Positions 1 to 8,800 of a stretch of 23,901 nt of DNA are shown piece after piece. The stretch is from assembly GCA_017507285.1 (NCBI GenBank), contig JAFWBF010000042.1, positions 1-23,901 on the forward strand. Reading direction: 5' to 3'. Position 1 is the stretch's first letter, and every line of letters begins with the position of its first letter. The notes under the pieces were generated by a model that was given only the letters and a program-made list of their open reading frames with translations, was not told where the DNA came from and made no database searches. This stretch comes from Bacteroidales bacterium (GTDB lineage Bacteria > Bacteroidota > Bacteroidia > Bacteroidales > P3). A program made the position numbers and the translations under genes.

Positions 1-306
1 GGTTTGTTTTGCAACGTTTGCCTCGCCGACCAATACTTGTCCATCATTTTGACCAATAGTTTGTTTAAAGACTTCTACGACAAGAAAGGCTATGAGCCCC
101 GCCTCTTGAGCCGTTCCACCGAGGATTCGGCCACCGTTACCGGTGTGCTTATACCCTGGAACTCCTGCGGAATGACGCAGGCTACCGTCCTCAACGTGGC
201 CACACTCTCGTAGCTGCCATACTGTTTTTTCAATATCCTCAGCCCCGTTATGTCTATCATAGTGGCAGTTGTAGGCTATAAGATTAAGAAACCTAAGGCA
301 GAGTAG
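1..306 (+). pseudogene. nhaC: NhaC-family Na+/H+ antiporter, C-terminal part, interrupted by in-frame TAG
   Basis: The frame is open from base 1, so the gene begins outside the window. It encodes the end of an inner-membrane antiporter of the NhaC family that exchanges Na+ for H+. Recognisable family stretches are CNVCLADQYLSIILTNS, LLSRSTEDSATVTGVLIPW and SCGMTQATVLNVATLS. A TAG at 211-213 then interrupts the frame, yet the same frame continues with LPYCFFNILSPVMSIIVAAV and a basic tail to a TAG at 304-306. From memory, homologues have a Tyr where the first TAG sits, so this looks like a TAT/TAC-to-TAG nonsense change that removes the last transmembrane segment (about 30 residues). It could also be a sequencing error. 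UAG recoding is unlikely, because rpmH and the phosphorylase gene end sensibly on TAG. The gene is convergent with the RecD-like gene. Confidence 0.78.
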
Positions 307-357
307 GAGAGGAGGGAATACGTATTATTGGTGTGTGTTGATATAAGGTAGGTAAGT

Positions 358-1788
358 TTATGCCTGCCGAAAAAACTCGTCGTTGAAATTAAGCAGATAT
401 AGCTTTTGAGTGGCTCGAGTGATGGCAGTGTACAGCCATCTCAGGTATTCTACATCCATTGTGCTATCGGGTAGGAAACCTTGGTCGACAAATACCGTTT
501 TCCATTGCCCTCCCTGAGTTTTATGACAGGTGAGGGCGTATGCAAACTTTACTTGCAAAGCATTATAATAAGGATTTGTTTTGAGCATCTTTAGGCGGTC
601 GGCTTTTCGAGGTATATCGGCATAGTCGGCCATAACTTCGTCAAACAAAGCCTTCGATTGCTCGTCTGTCAAAGCCGGAGCCTCGCTCATAAGGGTGTCG
701 AGCATTATCATGCAGTCGAGGTCGGGCATATCCGGATAATCGACGAAATGAAGAGTTACTTCCACAAAACGGAATCCGTACAATTCGTGGTGCTTTCTTA
801 CCTGCATAACCTCCACAATATCGCCATTGGCAATAAAGCCCATTTCCGAGTCGCTGTCGAGCCAATAGTAATTGTTCTTTACCACCATAAGGAAATCGCC
901 GGTGCTTAGCTCACTGTCGTGATATAGTATTCGGTTTCGTATTTCGCGGTTAAATATGTTGGCACGTTTGTTGCTTCGGCATACTACCACTACGTCGCCC
1001 AACTCGTTTTGGCTATATTCTTTGTTTAGGCATTCCTCGAGTTCCATGCCGCTTATACGTTCCATGTCGGTATAGTTATTCAACGAAAATATAGCCTGCG
1101 AAACTATTTCTTTTTCGCGAATATAGTTGCGTATTGTAGTGCAGTTGAAAAGTATTCCCGACTCCAACTCCTGTCGTACCACATCATGCATCTCGCATTC
1201 ATATACATTAAGGTTGAAAATAGACGTTAGTATGTCGGTATCCAATGCCGGGCTCATATCTGTTCCCACCGGAGGTAGCTGGGCGCTATCGCCAATAAGT
1301 AGCATGCGGCAATGGTCGCCTTCGGACACATAGTCTATCAGATCGTCCAATAGGTTTCTGTTGTTGCCGGCAAATGAGTCGGAATTGCCTATCATCGAAG
1401 CTTCATCAACTATAAAAAGGGTGTATTTATGTTTGTTTAAAGCTCTAACGGTACGCATGACACCATGTTCGTCGGTGGCGGTGAAATAAATCTTTTTGTG
1501 TATGGTATAAGCCTTCTTGCCCGAATAGTTGGAAAGCACCTTGGCTGCCCTACCTGTTGGAGCAAGTAGTACTGTTCGTAACCTCAAGCGTGGCAATATT
1601 TGTATAAAAGCACTTATAAGTGTGGTTTTGCCTGTGCCGGCGTAGCCTTTAAGCATAAATGCCGACATAGGATTGGAGTCATACAAAAAATCAATCAATT
1701 TTTTGCAAGCTTCTTGTTGTCCCGGGGTTGGCTCATGGGCGAACCTCGAAAATATCATCTGTTTTACTTGTTCTCCTATTGTCGACAT
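358..1788 (-). CDS. RecD-like superfamily 1 DNA helicase (AAA_30 / UvrD_C_2)
   Basis: The 476-residue protein is an ATP-dependent 5'-3' type SF1B helicase of the RecD/Dda/Pif1-related group, probably acting in DNA repair or replication. Visible motifs: Walker A GYAGTGKTT at residues 48-56, APTGRAA at 76-82, Walker B IVDEAS at 127-132, GDSAQLPPVG at 166-175, and near the C-terminus CHKTQGGQW and YTAITRATQKLYLLN (motifs V/VI of UvrD_C_2). It is shorter than RecD2 and lacks that protein's long N-terminal region, which is usual for the Bacteroidota homologues. No RecB or RecC partner is adjacent. The start at 1788 follows the secG terminator by about 25 bases. I saw no separate consensus promoter, so expression may depend on readthrough from secG. 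Confidence 0.9.
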   Translation of the reverse strand: MSTIGEQVKQMIFSRFAHEPTPGQQEACKKLIDFLYDSNPMSAFMLKGYAGTGKTTLISAFIQILPRLRLRTVLLAPTGRAAKVLSNYSGKKAYTIHKKIYFTATDEHGVMRTVRALNKHKYTLFIVDEASMIGNSDSFAGNNRNLLDDLIDYVSEGDHCRMLLIGDSAQLPPVGTDMSPALDTDILTSIFNLNVYECEMHDVVRQELESGILFNCTTIRNYIREKEIVSQAIFSLNNYTDMERISGMELEECLNKEYSQNELGDVVVVCRSNKRANIFNREIRNRILYHDSELSTGDFLMVVKNNYYWLDSDSEMGFIANGDIVEVMQVRKHHELYGFRFVEVTLHFVDYPDMPDLDCMIMLDTLMSEAPALTDEQSKALFDEVMADYADIPRKADRLKMLKTNPYYNALQVKFAYALTCHKTQGGQWKTVFVDQGFLPDSTMDVEYLRWLYTAITRATQKLYLLNFNDEFFRQA

Positions 1789-1813
1789 ATTATATCATCA
1801 ATTTGTGCGATAA

Positions 1814-1854
1814 GAAAAAAAACGACTTGTTCAGACATGCCGAACAAATCGTTT
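1814..1854 (-). terminator. Rho-independent terminator after secG
   Basis: A 13-bp stem (1820-1832 with 1842-1854, one G-U pair on the minus-strand RNA) closes a 9-nt loop and is followed on the minus strand by a run of Ts interrupted by one C. It sits between the secG stop and the RecD-like start. Confidence 0.85.
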
Positions 1855-1898
1855 CTTTTATTGTTCCATTGAAAATCTTATCTTCAATCAATCCTGCT

Positions 1899-2237
1899 TT
1901 ATTCTTGTGTTGCAGGTTGTGTTTGAGGCATAGGTACTGCACTTACGGGAATGGAAACATTGTCTGTTGAAATTTCTGTTTTCAATCCACCATCTTCGTT
2001 AACATTAGCACCACGAGGAATGGCAACAGTAGCAGCCAAACTCAATACCACCAATATAACAGCCAATACCCATGTTGCTTTTTCCAAAAAGTCAGCAGTT
2101 TTACGAACACCCATTATCTGATTTTGAGATGAGAAATTCGCAGCCAAACCACCACCTTTTGAATTTTGAACCAAAACTATAAGTGCTAACAAAACACAAG
2201 TTAGCAAAATAAAAATTACAATTACTTTGTACAACAT
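1899..2237 (-). CDS. secG: Preprotein translocase subunit SecG
   Basis: SecG is the small accessory subunit of the SecYEG channel in the inner membrane. The 112-residue protein has the family pattern: a first transmembrane helix at about residues 3-23, the conserved cytoplasmic loop VLVQNSKGGGLAANFSSQNQ with the KTADFLEKATW segment, and a second helix at about 55-74. The tail is polar and rich in Gln, Pro and Thr, as often in Bacteroidales. It starts 17 bases after the stop of the TPR-like gene, with which it is cotranscribed, and is followed by a strong terminator. Confidence 0.95.
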   Translation of the reverse strand: MLYKVIVIFILLTCVLLALIVLVQNSKGGGLAANFSSQNQIMGVRKTADFLEKATWVLAVILVVLSLAATVAIPRGANVNEDGGLKTEISTDNVSIPVSAVPMPQTQPATQE

Positions 2238-2254
2238 CTCGTTTATTATTTTAT

Positions 2255-2920
2255 TTATTTATTTTCTAGTTTGTTATTCAACTCTTCAATTCGATTTGCA
2301 AAGATACTCTTTTTTTCGGGATATTTTACTATTAATTTTTTGTATGTATCCACAGCCTTGTCTATCTTGCCTTGTTTTTCAAATATAAGTGCAAGAGTTT
2401 CAGTAACTACCTCATCTTTTTCGGAAATACTTTTTTTGCCTAATTCATCAATAGAAAGTGTTTCATTTGATGGATTTTTTTGATTTTTATTTCCTTCTGA
2501 TTCCAAAAATTTCTCAATTATTACGCTTTTTGGAGCAGTTTTGAATGATAAAACGTCTTGATATGAGTTTATGGCTTCGATTACATCAAATTCTTCATCC
2601 GAAACTTCGCCATATTCTTTTTTCTTGGCTTTTTCGATTTGTTTTTTCAAACGCATATCTTCTTCGGTTACAATTTTTGTTTCTTGCACACCTGCAAGCA
2701 GACTTTCGAGTAGATCATTGTCCAACGAACGTATTGCAACACGATCAAAGAAACGTTCTCTCCAATTATATATACTTACGGCTTTGTCACTCATTAAATC
2801 CAAAACCTGCAATATCGAACAATATGGGTACTTTGTTTTTTCCGATTGAATATCTAATTTGTTCGATAATGTGTACCTTTTTGGATTTTGTATATGACGG
2901 CAAAAAATGTCTTTTTCCAT
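2255..2920 (-). CDS. TPR-like protein encoded upstream of secG
   Basis: This 221-residue soluble protein has no signal peptide or membrane segment. The C-terminal part (about residues 165-205; LALIFEKQGKIDKAVDTYKKL followed by IVKYPEK) has the look of one tetratricopeptide repeat. The N-terminal part has a KYPYCSILQVL segment that resembles the YPYFQ region of a conserved Bacteroidales protein encoded just before secG. The middle (about 85-165) is charged and low in complexity. The position before secG, with a 17-base gap, suggests a link to envelope biogenesis, but the biochemical role is unknown. A consensus promoter lies upstream at 2968-2999, which supports the start at 2920. Confidence 0.75.
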   Translation of the reverse strand: MEKDIFCRHIQNPKRYTLSNKLDIQSEKTKYPYCSILQVLDLMSDKAVSIYNWRERFFDRVAIRSLDNDLLESLLAGVQETKIVTEEDMRLKKQIEKAKKKEYGEVSDEEFDVIEAINSYQDVLSFKTAPKSVIIEKFLESEGNKNQKNPSNETLSIDELGKKSISEKDEVVTETLALIFEKQGKIDKAVDTYKKLIVKYPEKKSIFANRIEELNNKLENK

Positions 2921-2967
2921 GTTTTACAGAGTTTCAGTTATGAATAAAATATCATCTTTTCGGATTG

Positions 2968-2999
2968 CAAAAGTACATTTTTTTTTCTATTTGGCAAAA
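2968..2999 (-). promoter_or_regulatory. Bacteroidota-type promoter for the TPR-like/secG unit
   Basis: On the minus strand TTTTG (2995-2999) is followed, 19 bases later, by TACTTTTG (2968-2975), matching the TTTG / TAnnTTTG consensus of the main Bacteroidota sigma factor. It predicts transcription starting near 2961, about 40 bases before the start codon. Confidence 0.75.
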
Positions 3000-3098
3000 T
3001 AAAAAAGAATAATAATCAAAATAAATTGATATACAGATATTTTGGAAGACCTTTTTGGCTTGCTATATTAAAAAAAAGAAAAGTTTTTTTGTTTATAG

Positions 3099-3129
3099 TT
3101 TGCTATATCATTTTTTTTTTGTAATTTTG
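3099..3129 (+). promoter_or_regulatory. Bacteroidota-type promoter for rpmH
   Basis: TTTG (3099-3102), a 19-base spacer containing ten Ts, and TAATTTTG (3122-3129) fit the consensus exactly. The leader to the rpmH ATG would be about 15-20 bases. It is divergent from the promoter at 2968-2999, with about 100 AT-rich bases between the two. Confidence 0.8.
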
Positions 3130-3151
3130 CAACTTCAAAAATTAGAGAAAA

Positions 3152-3298
3152 ATGAAGAGAACATTTCAACCATCACGCAGAAAGAGAGCTAATAAGCACG
3201 GTTTTCGTCAAAGAATGTCAACAGCAAATGGCCGTAAAGTTTTAGCTGCTCGTAGAAAAAAAGGCAGAAAGAAACTAACAGTTTCTGACGAACGATAG
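3152..3298 (+). CDS. rpmH: 50S ribosomal protein bL34
   Basis: A 48-codon gene encodes the small, very basic L34 protein of the large ribosomal subunit. It starts MKRTFQPSRRKRANKHGFRQ and keeps the family blocks RMSTANGRKVLAARRKKGR and KKLTVSDE. The last residues are SDER and stop; many Bacteroidetes homologues have a few more residues after SDE, so the tail is slightly short. It has its own consensus promoter and a strong terminator, so it is expressed alone. It is flanked by minus-strand genes on both sides. Confidence 0.97.
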   Translation: MKRTFQPSRRKRANKHGFRQRMSTANGRKVLAARRKKGRKKLTVSDER

Positions 3299-3344
3299 AG
3301 TTTAATTTTCTTTGGCGCCAAAAAGAAAAGATAGCCTTTAAAGG

Positions 3345-3381
3345 AAAAAGAGGACTTCAAGAAATTTGAAATCCTCTTTTT
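3345..3381. terminator. Bidirectional terminator between rpmH and RNase G
   Basis: A near-perfect hairpin pairs 3345-3354 with 3372-3381 and 3356-3360 with 3366-3370, leaving a 5-nt loop. The outer stem begins AAAAAG and ends CTTTTT, so a U-tract follows the GC-containing stem in either direction. It can serve rpmH (+) and the convergent RNase G gene (-). Confidence 0.88.
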
Positions 3382-3411
3382 GTTTTATTTTTTATTGGTG
3401 AGTTATTTGTA

Positions 3412-4971
3412 TTATAGGGTAATCTCGTCCCCTCCTTTGTTCAAGAAGACATATTCTAATAAATTATATGTTTCAGAAGGTCGTATTTTTACCCATTTCT
3501 TATAGGTCCAAAACCATTTGATTTGTTTTGATTGCAATCCTTTGGTTAGGTAGGCATATATATAGGGATGTGCAACCAATGTTATGTGTTTTTCATTTTG
3601 AACGGTAAGTAAATATTTTATGTTAGATTCTATCTCATCAATAATGGCGAGACTGGATTTTATATTTCCTGTTCCATCACATAGAGGACATCTTTCTTGT
3701 ACATCTACATCAACAACCGGACGTACGCGCTGCCTGGTTATTTGTATTAGGCCAAATTTGCTAGGTGGTAATACGGTGTGTCTAGCTTTGTCTTTGGCCA
3801 TTTCTTCTACCATTTTTTTGTATAACAGAGTGCGGTGTTCTGGTAATTGCATGTCAATGAAATCGACAATGATTATGCCTCCCATATCGCGCAAACGCAA
3901 TTGCCGGGCTATTTCAACCGCTGATTCCATGTTTACCTGCAATGCAGTATCTTCTTGTCCTTCGCCTGCTTTTATATGATTGCCACTGTTTACATCAATA
4001 ACATGTAATGCTTCGGTATGTTCTATAATCAAATATACTCCCGAGCGAATGGATACAATGCGACCAAAAGAACTCCTTATTTGTTTTTGAATACCAAATT
4101 GCTCAAATATAGGCGTTGACAATTTGTAGTGTTTTACTATATCGGCTTTTTCGGGAACTATTGATTTAATATAGCTTTTTACCTCATTGTACATGTCTAA
4201 ATTGTTGACATATATACTATTAAAATCATCAGTAAGTACATCTCGTAGTAGTACGGATGTTTTGTTAAGTTCCGAAACTAGTTTTTGAGGAAAAGTGGCT
4301 TTCTTCAAATTCATTGTCATTGTTTGCCACGATTCCAACAATGTTCGCAAATCACTATCTAATTCAGCCACACTTCTGCCTTCGGCATTAGTTCGTACAA
4401 TAATTCCAAAGTTTTCTGGTCTAATGCTTTGGATAAGTCTTCGCAAACGATTTCTTTCCTCAACGCTTTTTATTTTTTGAGAAATGGAAATTCTGTTTGA
4501 GAATGGTACCAATACCAAATAATGACCTGCAAAAGAAATATCTGATGTTACTTTTGGACCCTTGGTCGATATAGGCTCTTTTGCAATTTGTACAAGAATA
4601 AATTGTCCACTTTTTAGAACATTAGAAATTTTGCCGGTTTTCTCAATATTAGGTTCGATTTTGAAATTTTTGAGCGTCATAGCATTCGGATCGCCATTCA
4701 TGGCTAAGCGCATATATTTATTAACCGAATAGTATTGAGGGCCTAAATCAAGATAATGTAAGAACGCTTCTTTTTCGTGAGCAACATCAACAAATACAGC
4801 ATTTAATCCGGGCATTATTTTTTTTACACGTCCCAAATAGGCATCACCTACTACATGTTGATGGTTTTTTTTCTCTTTATGTAGCTCCACCAATTGTTTA
4901 TCCTCTACCAACGCTATTTCAACTTCTGACTCTGACGATGCGATTATTAATTCCTTACTCATTGTGGACAC
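3412..4971 (-). CDS. rng: Ribonuclease E/G family endoribonuclease (RNase G)
   Basis: The 519-residue endoribonuclease cuts single-stranded RNA and matures rRNA 5' ends and mRNAs in the cytoplasm. The S1 RNA-binding domain starts at about residue 42 (GDAYLGRVKKIMPGLNAVFV) and includes an inserted segment at about 76-120. The catalytic region shows HVIDVNSG with D326 and MGGIIIVDFIDM with D370, the two metal-binding aspartates of the family. The CPLCDGTG motif (C428, C431) is the zinc link that joins subunits. The long C-terminal scaffold of RNase E is absent, so RNase G is the better name. A second Met at residue 4 could be the start. HU and the mS38-like gene lie upstream. Confidence 0.93.
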   Translation of the reverse strand: MSTMSKELIIASSESEVEIALVEDKQLVELHKEKKNHQHVVGDAYLGRVKKIMPGLNAVFVDVAHEKEAFLHYLDLGPQYYSVNKYMRLAMNGDPNAMTLKNFKIEPNIEKTGKISNVLKSGQFILVQIAKEPISTKGPKVTSDISFAGHYLVLVPFSNRISISQKIKSVEERNRLRRLIQSIRPENFGIIVRTNAEGRSVAELDSDLRTLLESWQTMTMNLKKATFPQKLVSELNKTSVLLRDVLTDDFNSIYVNNLDMYNEVKSYIKSIVPEKADIVKHYKLSTPIFEQFGIQKQIRSSFGRIVSIRSGVYLIIEHTEALHVIDVNSGNHIKAGEGQEDTALQVNMESAVEIARQLRLRDMGGIIIVDFIDMQLPEHRTLLYKKMVEEMAKDKARHTVLPPSKFGLIQITRQRVRPVVDVDVQERCPLCDGTGNIKSSLAIIDEIESNIKYLLTVQNEKHITLVAHPYIYAYLTKGLQSKQIKWFWTYKKWVKIRPSETYNLLEYVFLNKGGDEITL

Positions 4972-5023
4972 ATTAATATTACTAAATTATCACGAGCTTC
5001 TTTGTTGAATGAAAGAAACTCCT

Positions 5024-5069
5024 CTAAAAAACAAATTACACAACGAATAATTCTCATTGTGTAATTTGT
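5024..5069 (-). terminator. Terminator after the mS38-like gene
   Basis: A perfect 13-bp inverted repeat (5031-5043 with 5057-5069, 13-base loop) is followed on the minus strand by TTTTTAGAGG. It separates the HU/mS38-like unit from the RNase G gene. Confidence 0.8.
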
Positions 5070-5091
5070 TTAATTCTAATAAGATAGAAAA

Positions 5092-5181
5092 TTATTTCTT
5101 CTTATGTCTATTCTTACGCAAACGTTTTTTACGTTTGTGGGTCGCCATCTTGTGACCTTTTCTCTTTTTTCCGCTTGGCAT
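5092..5181 (-). CDS. 29-residue basic ribosomal-type protein, COX24/AURKAIP1 (mS38/bS22-like) domain
   Basis: ATG at 5179-5181 and TAA at 5092-5094 enclose 29 codons: MPSGKKRKGHKMATHKRKKR, then LRKNRHKKK. More than half of the residues are Lys or Arg. The KMxxHKRxKRLRKxRHK pattern matches the C-terminal domain of mitochondrial COX24/AURKAIP1 (ribosomal protein mS38) and resembles the tiny bS22 of actinobacteria. From this I infer a small ribosomal-subunit protein that binds rRNA. It starts 19 bases after the HU stop and is followed by its own terminator, so it is probably cotranscribed with HU. Genes of this size are easily missed in annotation. Confidence 0.87.
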   Translation of the reverse strand: MPSGKKRKGHKMATHKRKKRLRKNRHKKK

Positions 5182-5200
5182 TTTACAATACTCGTTTTAT

Positions 5201-5485
5201 TTATTTTACATTACTTTTTACTTCTTGAACAAGAGTTTTTGCTGGTTTAAAAGCAGGAATATTATGTGCTGGTATAATTATTGTTTCATTTTTAGAAATG
5301 TTTCTACCAGTTTTTTCTGCTCTTTTCTTTACGATAAAACTACCGAATCCACGCAAATAAACATTATCACCATTAGCCAATGAATCTTTTATAACATCCA
5401 TGAAAGATTCAATAGTTGCTTGGATAGCAACTTTTTCAATTCCAGTCTTTGCAGCTATATCTGCTACGATTTCTGCTTTTGTCAT
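5201..5485 (-). CDS. HU/IHF-family DNA-binding protein
   Basis: The 94-residue protein is a nucleoid-associated protein that binds and bends DNA as a dimer. It begins MTKAEIVADIAAKTGIEK and keeps the family core VYLRGFGSFIVKKRAEKTGR, the beta-arm with the DNA-intercalating proline (HNIPAFKPAKTL) and a short basic tail. The length is normal for HU. Whether it is HU or an IHF subunit cannot be told from sequence alone. A -7 element lies upstream at 5541-5548, and the mS38-like gene follows after 19 bases. Confidence 0.95.
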   Translation of the reverse strand: MTKAEIVADIAAKTGIEKVAIQATIESFMDVIKDSLANGDNVYLRGFGSFIVKKRAEKTGRNISKNETIIIPAHNIPAFKPAKTLVQEVKSNVK

Positions 5486-5540
5486 TTCTCTTTATTTTTA
5501 TTGTTATTATTACTATTAATTTTCAATTCATTTGAGTTTG

Positions 5541-5548
5541 CAAAGATA
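5541..5548 (-). promoter_or_regulatory. Promoter -7 element for the HU gene
   Basis: The minus strand reads TATCTTTG here, a perfect TAnnTTTG element, about 55 bases before the HU start codon. No good -33 TTTG is seen at the expected distance; the region is a run of As and Ts. Confidence 0.6.
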
Positions 5549-5844
5549 TGAAAAAAAAATGAATTGCTGTATCATAATCTTTGTCAGGGTATTTCAATAA
5601 TATATCGGTTGTCCTGGATTAATATCGTTGTAAATCAGATTTTTATGTATAAAAAGCTGAGTATCTAGCATTTTTCTTCAACAAATTAGATGATTTGTAC
5701 GAGTTCTTGAGCTCTAATTATCAGCTACTTGTGCTACTCAAAATTATTATTAAAAAATCATAAAGCGACTTTTTCTTATCTCAAAAACATCTCATTTTCA
5801 CGAAAATAATTTTCTTTTTTCCTTTATTTGAGAAGTTTTTGAGA
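5549..5844. other. Gene-free spacer between HU and the AddA-like gene
   Basis: This AT-rich stretch has no credible reading frame and no tRNA. Apart from the HU promoter region it contains one strong inverted repeat next to the helicase stop (5780-5843). I saw no tandem 22-bp units here, unlike the other long spacers. Confidence 0.6.
5780..5843 (-). terminator. Hairpin just after the AddA-like gene
   Basis: CTCAAAAACATCTCA (5780-5794) pairs with TGAGAAGTTTTTGAG (5829-5843) with a single mismatch, around a loop of about 34 bases. The stem begins one base after the helicase stop codon (5845-5847). A U-tract is not immediately adjacent on the minus strand, so the terminator role is likely but not certain. 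Confidence 0.5.
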
Positions 5845-8800
5845 CTAACAATATATCACCTCGCCACTAACATTTGGGTATCCCATATCGCTTATTATTT
5901 CAATGTATCTATTTATCTGTTCTTGATAATTTATCATTGGTATACCTGTTTTAAAATCAACTACCCATGTTTCGTTGTCGGAGAAAATCACTCTGTCTGG
6001 TCGCTCAATTGTTGGGTTATTGGATGTTTTTCCATTATGATATAATATGTCGCATTCTGTTTTTACCAAATATTGTGGATCGAAATATTTGGCGTAATTT
6101 TCATTATATACTATTTTTTCTACCCGTTTTTGTAATGTTTTGGCATATTCCTCATCCAACCCCATCTTTATTTTGAATTTCTCAATAACGTTCTCAATAT
6201 CTTTATCTGAATATATATTTGAAAATATATCATGTATCAATATGCCTTCTTCTATTGCCGATGTTTTTTCGGGTGATATTGATATCGTTGATTTTTCAGA
6301 TAGTAATGAATATATATGTATATTATCCTTATCGGCATTGTTGTCTTCTTTAGACTGCTTGATTATTTCTGTGTCATCGCCAATGGTATATTCATCTGCA
6401 TCGCCAATAAATTGTTCTAAATAATATTGTATGCTGTCTGTTTTTGTTGTTCGTTTTTTTCGGTTTTGTGCTACAACGAATAACTTTTCTTTGGGACGGG
6501 TGAATGCTACATATAGAATGTTTATTTCATCCAATTGTTTTTTGTTTTTTTCGTCAAAATAATATTCATTAAAGTCTGTTTTTGTCATTTCTTCTTTATA
6601 TGATACCCATCCTATGGGCATCATATATTCTTTTTCTTGCAATTCTACCCATATTTTATCGCCCGATTCTTTGGATGAGTTAAAAATAGGACATATAACT
6701 ATTGGAAATTCCAAACCTTTAGACTTATGTATGGTCATAAGGTTGACTGCATTTTGAGTTGATGAAACCTTTAGTGATAGCTTTCCACTATTTTCGGCAA
6801 TATAGTCTAGAAATTCTGAAAGATTCTGTCTGTTTTTGGTCGAATAGTCGGCTACTTCGTTTAAAAACGATGTTACAAATTCTTTACTGTCGTTGTAGAG
6901 GGCAAATTCCCGAATCAAAGTTTCGCAACAATCATACAATGTCATGGATAGCAATTCGGCTTCGTCGAAACTCAGAGTATAGCCATTGTTTTTTAGAAAG
7001 CTAAATAACGACTGATTCTTTGTGCCGCCGATAAAGTATGAGTTGTATAATTCTTCCGACTCATGGCTTGAATGTTTTTGCAAATAGTCTAAAACATTTA
7101 AGATGGAGACGACATCGCTTGGCTTATTGAGTACTTGCAGAAGCGAAACTAAGAACAACACTTCGGAGTTTTTCATCAAAAGAAAGGATTCGGACGACAA
7201 AACATTTATGTTCTTTGATGATAGGTACGACGATATTTTCAAAAGTTCTTTCTTCTTTCGGGCTAGTACTGTTATATCTTTATATTCATATCCTTTATTC
7301 TCTACTTGGTCAATTATTGTTTGATATATTTCTTCGCATACGTTGTCGTCCTTGCTTCGTGCGTCATCATCGTCGGTATTTACAAACTTTATAGCCACAA
7401 AACCACCTTTCTTTCTCGGGCTGAAATCTTGTATAACTGCAGCTCTCTCATTCGTGTTGTTGGTGCCTATATATATGTCGGTTACTCGCTTGTTGTCTCG
7501 CACCATGTCGTTTTGCATCAGGCTTTCAAAAAATGTGTTGTTAAACCGTACAATGTTTTCGGCTGTGCGATAGTTGACTGCAAGGTTGTCAATTCGTCCG
7601 GTGGCTTTCAGTACCCTTCCTCTCGATTCCAGCATGGTTTGCATGTCTGCATTCTCTGTCGGAACATAGATGTCGGGTAGTTTTACAAACTGTTCTACTT
7701 CGCCTTGTCTAAACCGGTATATAGCCTGTTTGGCATCGCCAACAACCAACGTGAAAGCATCTTCGTTGGTAGATAGCGTGTGTTCGAAAAGCGGTAGAAG
7801 AATTTGCCATTGAAGCACCGATGTGTCTTGAAATTCATCGATAAGGAAATGTTTGTACCTTTCGCCTATGCGTTCGTATATAAAAGGAATCGATTCGTTA
7901 AACACCACATCGGCCAACCGTTTGGTAAACTCCGATATGTGCAAAATGCCATTGTCGGCCGAGTAGTTGTTTATAAATTTGGCTATGGCGTTCAGCAGAG
8001 CCATGGCATATAAGTTTTCCAGCAGTAGCTCATGGCTTTTATACTTTGTGATGATGTGTTCGGTTTCCTTTAGGTAATTGATTATTTGTCCCGAAAGGTT
8101 TTCTATTATCCCTTTGTTCTGTTCGGAAGCCTTTGTGTTTGACCTGCAATTCTCATTTTCTATAAAGTCTTGTGCTGCCTTGTTCATTTCCTTTACTTCG
8201 CCATTGCTTATCTTTTTGAAATAGGCATACACTCCGTTCGACTTTTTGTAGAAGTCGTCTTGGCTAAGGCCTTCGGCATCTATCATTGTCAGGGCCGCAA
8301 GGCCAATTTGTTTAATCTGCTCTTTGTAGGCTTTGTTTTTGTCGGATAACGACTTGTGAAACTCAAGGTATTCCTCGGTGGTTCGGCTGCCCAACTTCTT
8401 TAGGTTGGTGGGCGAGTTTTCTTTGAATATCTCGTTGGAATATTCAACAAGTTTTTTTTCAATGTTCCATGCCTTCTCGTTGTCCATTTGCGATTCGAGG
8501 TACGACAAAACTATTCGTGTAAACTTTTCATCGTGGCCTATTTCGGAAAACAGTTGTCGAACCGATTCTTCTTTTATCTTTTTGTTTTCGAGTTGTATTT
8601 CGTAGTTCAGAGGAATGTTCAAATCGTGGGCAAAAGGGCGTATGGTGTTTTGCACAAAGCTGTCGATGGTGCATATTGCAAAGTCCGAATAGTTGTGCAA
8701 TATCTTAGTTTCAAGTTTTTGGGCCTTTTCCGATAGTGTTTTTGTATCGTAGCCCAGGCGTTCGCATAGCATAGCCATCATGTCGTTGCCTTCTACCGAA

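Noticed and set aside
211..213. Reassignment of UAG to an amino acid
   Set aside because: rpmH (3296-3298), the AddA-like gene (5845-5847) and the glycogen gene (19379-19381) all end on TAG at or near their normal family lengths, so UAG works as a stop in this genome.
5549..5779. Fourth 22-bp array in the HU-helicase spacer
   Set aside because: I looked for regular 22-23 bp spacing and found no convincing repeated units, only AT-rich sequence.
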